Assembly (NCBI GenBank): GCA_030050125.1
Contig: JASIJN010000394.1
Location: forward strand, 1-6,489
DNA length: 6,489 bases
Origin: Streptosporangiaceae bacterium
GTDB lineage: Bacteria; Actinomycetota; Actinomycetes; Streptosporangiales; Streptosporangiaceae
Direction: 5' to 3'
Shown: positions 5,107-6,489 of the stretch, one piece after another
Layout: each line of letters opens with the position of its first letter
Position numbering within the stretch: position 1 is the first letter of the stretch
Made by a program: the position numbers and the translations under genes
Notes under the pieces: model-generated
Told to the model about the DNA's origin: nothing
The model's database searches: none
What the model saw: only the letters and a program-made list of their open reading frames with translations

Positions 5107-6489
5107 ATGGCTGCCCGCAGCACCTGCCCCGTCATCGTCGGGCGCGACGAGCAGCTGGCCATGCTGGAGGCCGCGCTCGCGCCATCCGGCCAGGATGGCC
5201 CGTCGGTCGTCCTGGTCGGCGGCGAGGCGGGTGTGGGAAAGTCCCGGCTGGTGCGGGAGTTCGCGGCGCGCTCGCAGACGGTCGCGGCCCGCGTGCTGAC
5301 CGGCGGCTGCGTCGAGCTCGGCAGCGACGGACTGCCGTTCGCGCCGTTCATCGCGATGCTGCGCGACCTTGTCCGCGACCTCGGCGCTGACGGCGTGGCC
5401 GGGCTGCTGCCCGGCGGCGTCACCCGCGACTTCGCCCGGCTGCTGCCGGAGTTCGGCCCGGCGGACCGCGACGACGCCGGCCAGGCCGACGAGATCCTGG
5501 CCCGGGCCCGCCTGTTCGAGCAGATGCTCGCGCTGCTCGAGCGCTTGGCCGACGGCGGGCCGGTGGCCATGATCATCGAGGACGCGCACTGGGCGGATCG
5601 TTCCACCCGGGATCTGCTCGCGTTCCTGGTCAGCCGTCAGCAGGTCCTGGACCGGGTGCTGATCGTCATCACCTACCGCTCTGACGAGCTGCACCGCACC
5701 CATCCGCTGCGCCCGCTGCTCGCCGAGCTCGGCCGGCTCGGCTGGGTCGAGCGGCTGGACCTGCCCCGGCTGGACCGGCGGCACGCGGACGAGCTGGTGG
5801 CCCGCATCCTCGGCCGCGAGCCCGATCCGTCGCTGGCCGACGCGGTGTTCCAGCGGGCCGGCGGCAACCCGCTGTTCGTCGAGGAGCTGCTGACCGAGCG
5901 CGGCGGGGGCCTGTCGGCGATGCTGCCGGCGTCCCTGCGGGACCTGCTGCTCATCGCGGTGCAGCGGCTGCCGGAGCCGACCCAGGAGGTGCTCAGGGCG
6001 GCCAGCGTCGGCGGCGAACGCAACGGACACGCGCTGCTCGCGGCCGTCACCGGGCTGCCCGACGACGCCCTCTCCCGGGCGCTGCGGCCCGCGGTGGAGG
6101 CCAACGTGCTGACCGCCGATGCCGACGGGTATGCGTTCCGGCACGACCTGATCAGGGAGGCCACCCTCGACGACGTGCTGCCCGGCGATCACACCCGGCT
6201 GCACACCCGGTTCGCTGAGGCGCTCGAGGCCGATCCCGGCCTGGTTCCTCCGGGCCGGGCCGCGATCGAGCAGGCATATCACTGGTACGCGGCGCACGAC
6301 ACGGTGCGGGCCCTGGTGGGCAGCTGGCGCGCGGCCGCCGACGCCGGACGGGCCCTGGCTCACGCCGAGCAGCTGACGCTGCTGGGCCGGGTCCTCGAGC
6401 TGTGGGACGCGGCGCCCGACGCCGAGCAGCGCATCGGCGCCAGCCACCTGGGCGTGCTGGAGCGCGCCGTGGCGGCGGCCAGGACGGCT
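5107..6489 (+). CDS. LAL-family (LuxR-type, AAA ATPase) transcriptional regulator, 3' end outside window
   Basis: The first 461 residues of a large ATP-binding regulator. 'VGRDEQLAMLEAAL' (about 10-24) opens the AAA-type domain. Walker A is GGEAGVGKS (38-46, with K45), and Walker B is 'VAMIIEDAHWAD' (153-164, with D159). 'RAGGNPLFVEELL' and 'YAFRHDLIREATLDDVL' are typical of the LAL/MalT-like STAND ATPases. Full-length members are usually about 900 residues, with helical repeats and a C-terminal LuxR helix-turn-helix; that part would lie beyond 6489, so the LuxR end is inferred. ATG 5107 has no ribosome binding site and may be leaderless (CATGCT at 5095-5100 is a weak possible -10). GTG 5026, in frame and 1 nt after the preceding stop, would add 27 residues. 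Alternative: an adenylate-cyclase-like or other STAND protein without a LuxR domain. Confidence 0.88.
   Translation, partial: MAARSTCPVIVGRDEQLAMLEAALAPSGQDGPSVVLVGGEAGVGKSRLVREFAARSQTVAARVLTGGCVELGSDGLPFAPFIAMLRDLVRDLGADGVAGLLPGGVTRDFARLLPEFGPADRDDAGQADEILARARLFEQMLALLERLADGGPVAMIIEDAHWADRSTRDLLAFLVSRQQVLDRVLIVITYRSDELHRTHPLRPLLAELGRLGWVERLDLPRLDRRHADELVARILGREPDPSLADAVFQRAGGNPLFVEELLTERGGGLSAMLPASLRDLLLIAVQRLPEPTQEVLRAASVGGERNGHALLAAVTGLPDDALSRALRPAVEANVLTADADGYAFRHDLIREATLDDVLPGDHTRLHTRFAEALEADPGLVPPGRAAIEQAYHWYAAHDTVRALVGSWRAAADAGRALAHAEQLTLLGRVLELWDAAPDAEQRIGASHLGVLERAVAAARTA

Noticed and set aside
4966..6447. Long minus-strand open frame (about 493 codons) antisense to the LAL gene
   Set aside because: It has no recognisable domain and is compositionally biased; the plus strand encodes clear Walker A and B motifs across the same bases.

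Overview
The window is very GC-rich, and its reading frames use G or C at nearly every third codon position. Together with GTG/TTG starts, a LAL-type regulator and LacI-type control of a catabolic cluster, this points to an actinobacterium. I cannot name the genus. I saw no TTA codon in any called gene, and no tRNA, rRNA, CRISPR array or insertion sequence.

Layout. Bases 1-1583 on the minus strand are one uninterrupted open frame. It begins as a ketopantoate-reductase-like NAD(P) enzyme and continues, with no stop, into an amidase-signature hydrolase that leaves the window. A 147 bp divergent intergenic region (1584-1730) follows. It holds the only AT-rich patch in the window, built around a bulged inverted repeat that looks like an operator. 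To the right, on the plus strand, are an aspartylglucosaminidase/isoaspartyl-peptidase-like Ntn hydrolase (1731-2708), a DppA-type M55 zinc D-aminopeptidase that overlaps it by 4 nt (TTGA), and a LacI-family regulator. A 77-residue unknown protein with a strong ribosome binding site comes next. The window ends inside a LAL-family (AAA ATPase, LuxR-type) regulator.

How the genes may work together. Three amide-bond hydrolases of unrelated folds (amidase signature, Ntn, M55) and a KPR-like oxidoreductase sit around one divergent promoter beside a LacI-type regulator. The simplest reading is a regulated catabolic module for an amide or peptide substrate that ordinary peptidases do not cut, such as isoaspartyl, beta-linked, N-glycosyl-asparagine or D-residue compounds. 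The substrate is inference. The KPR domain keeps its catalytic Lys and Glu but has lost several residues that bind pantoate in E. coli PanE, so it probably does not make pantoate. The small gene and the LAL gene may belong to the next locus.
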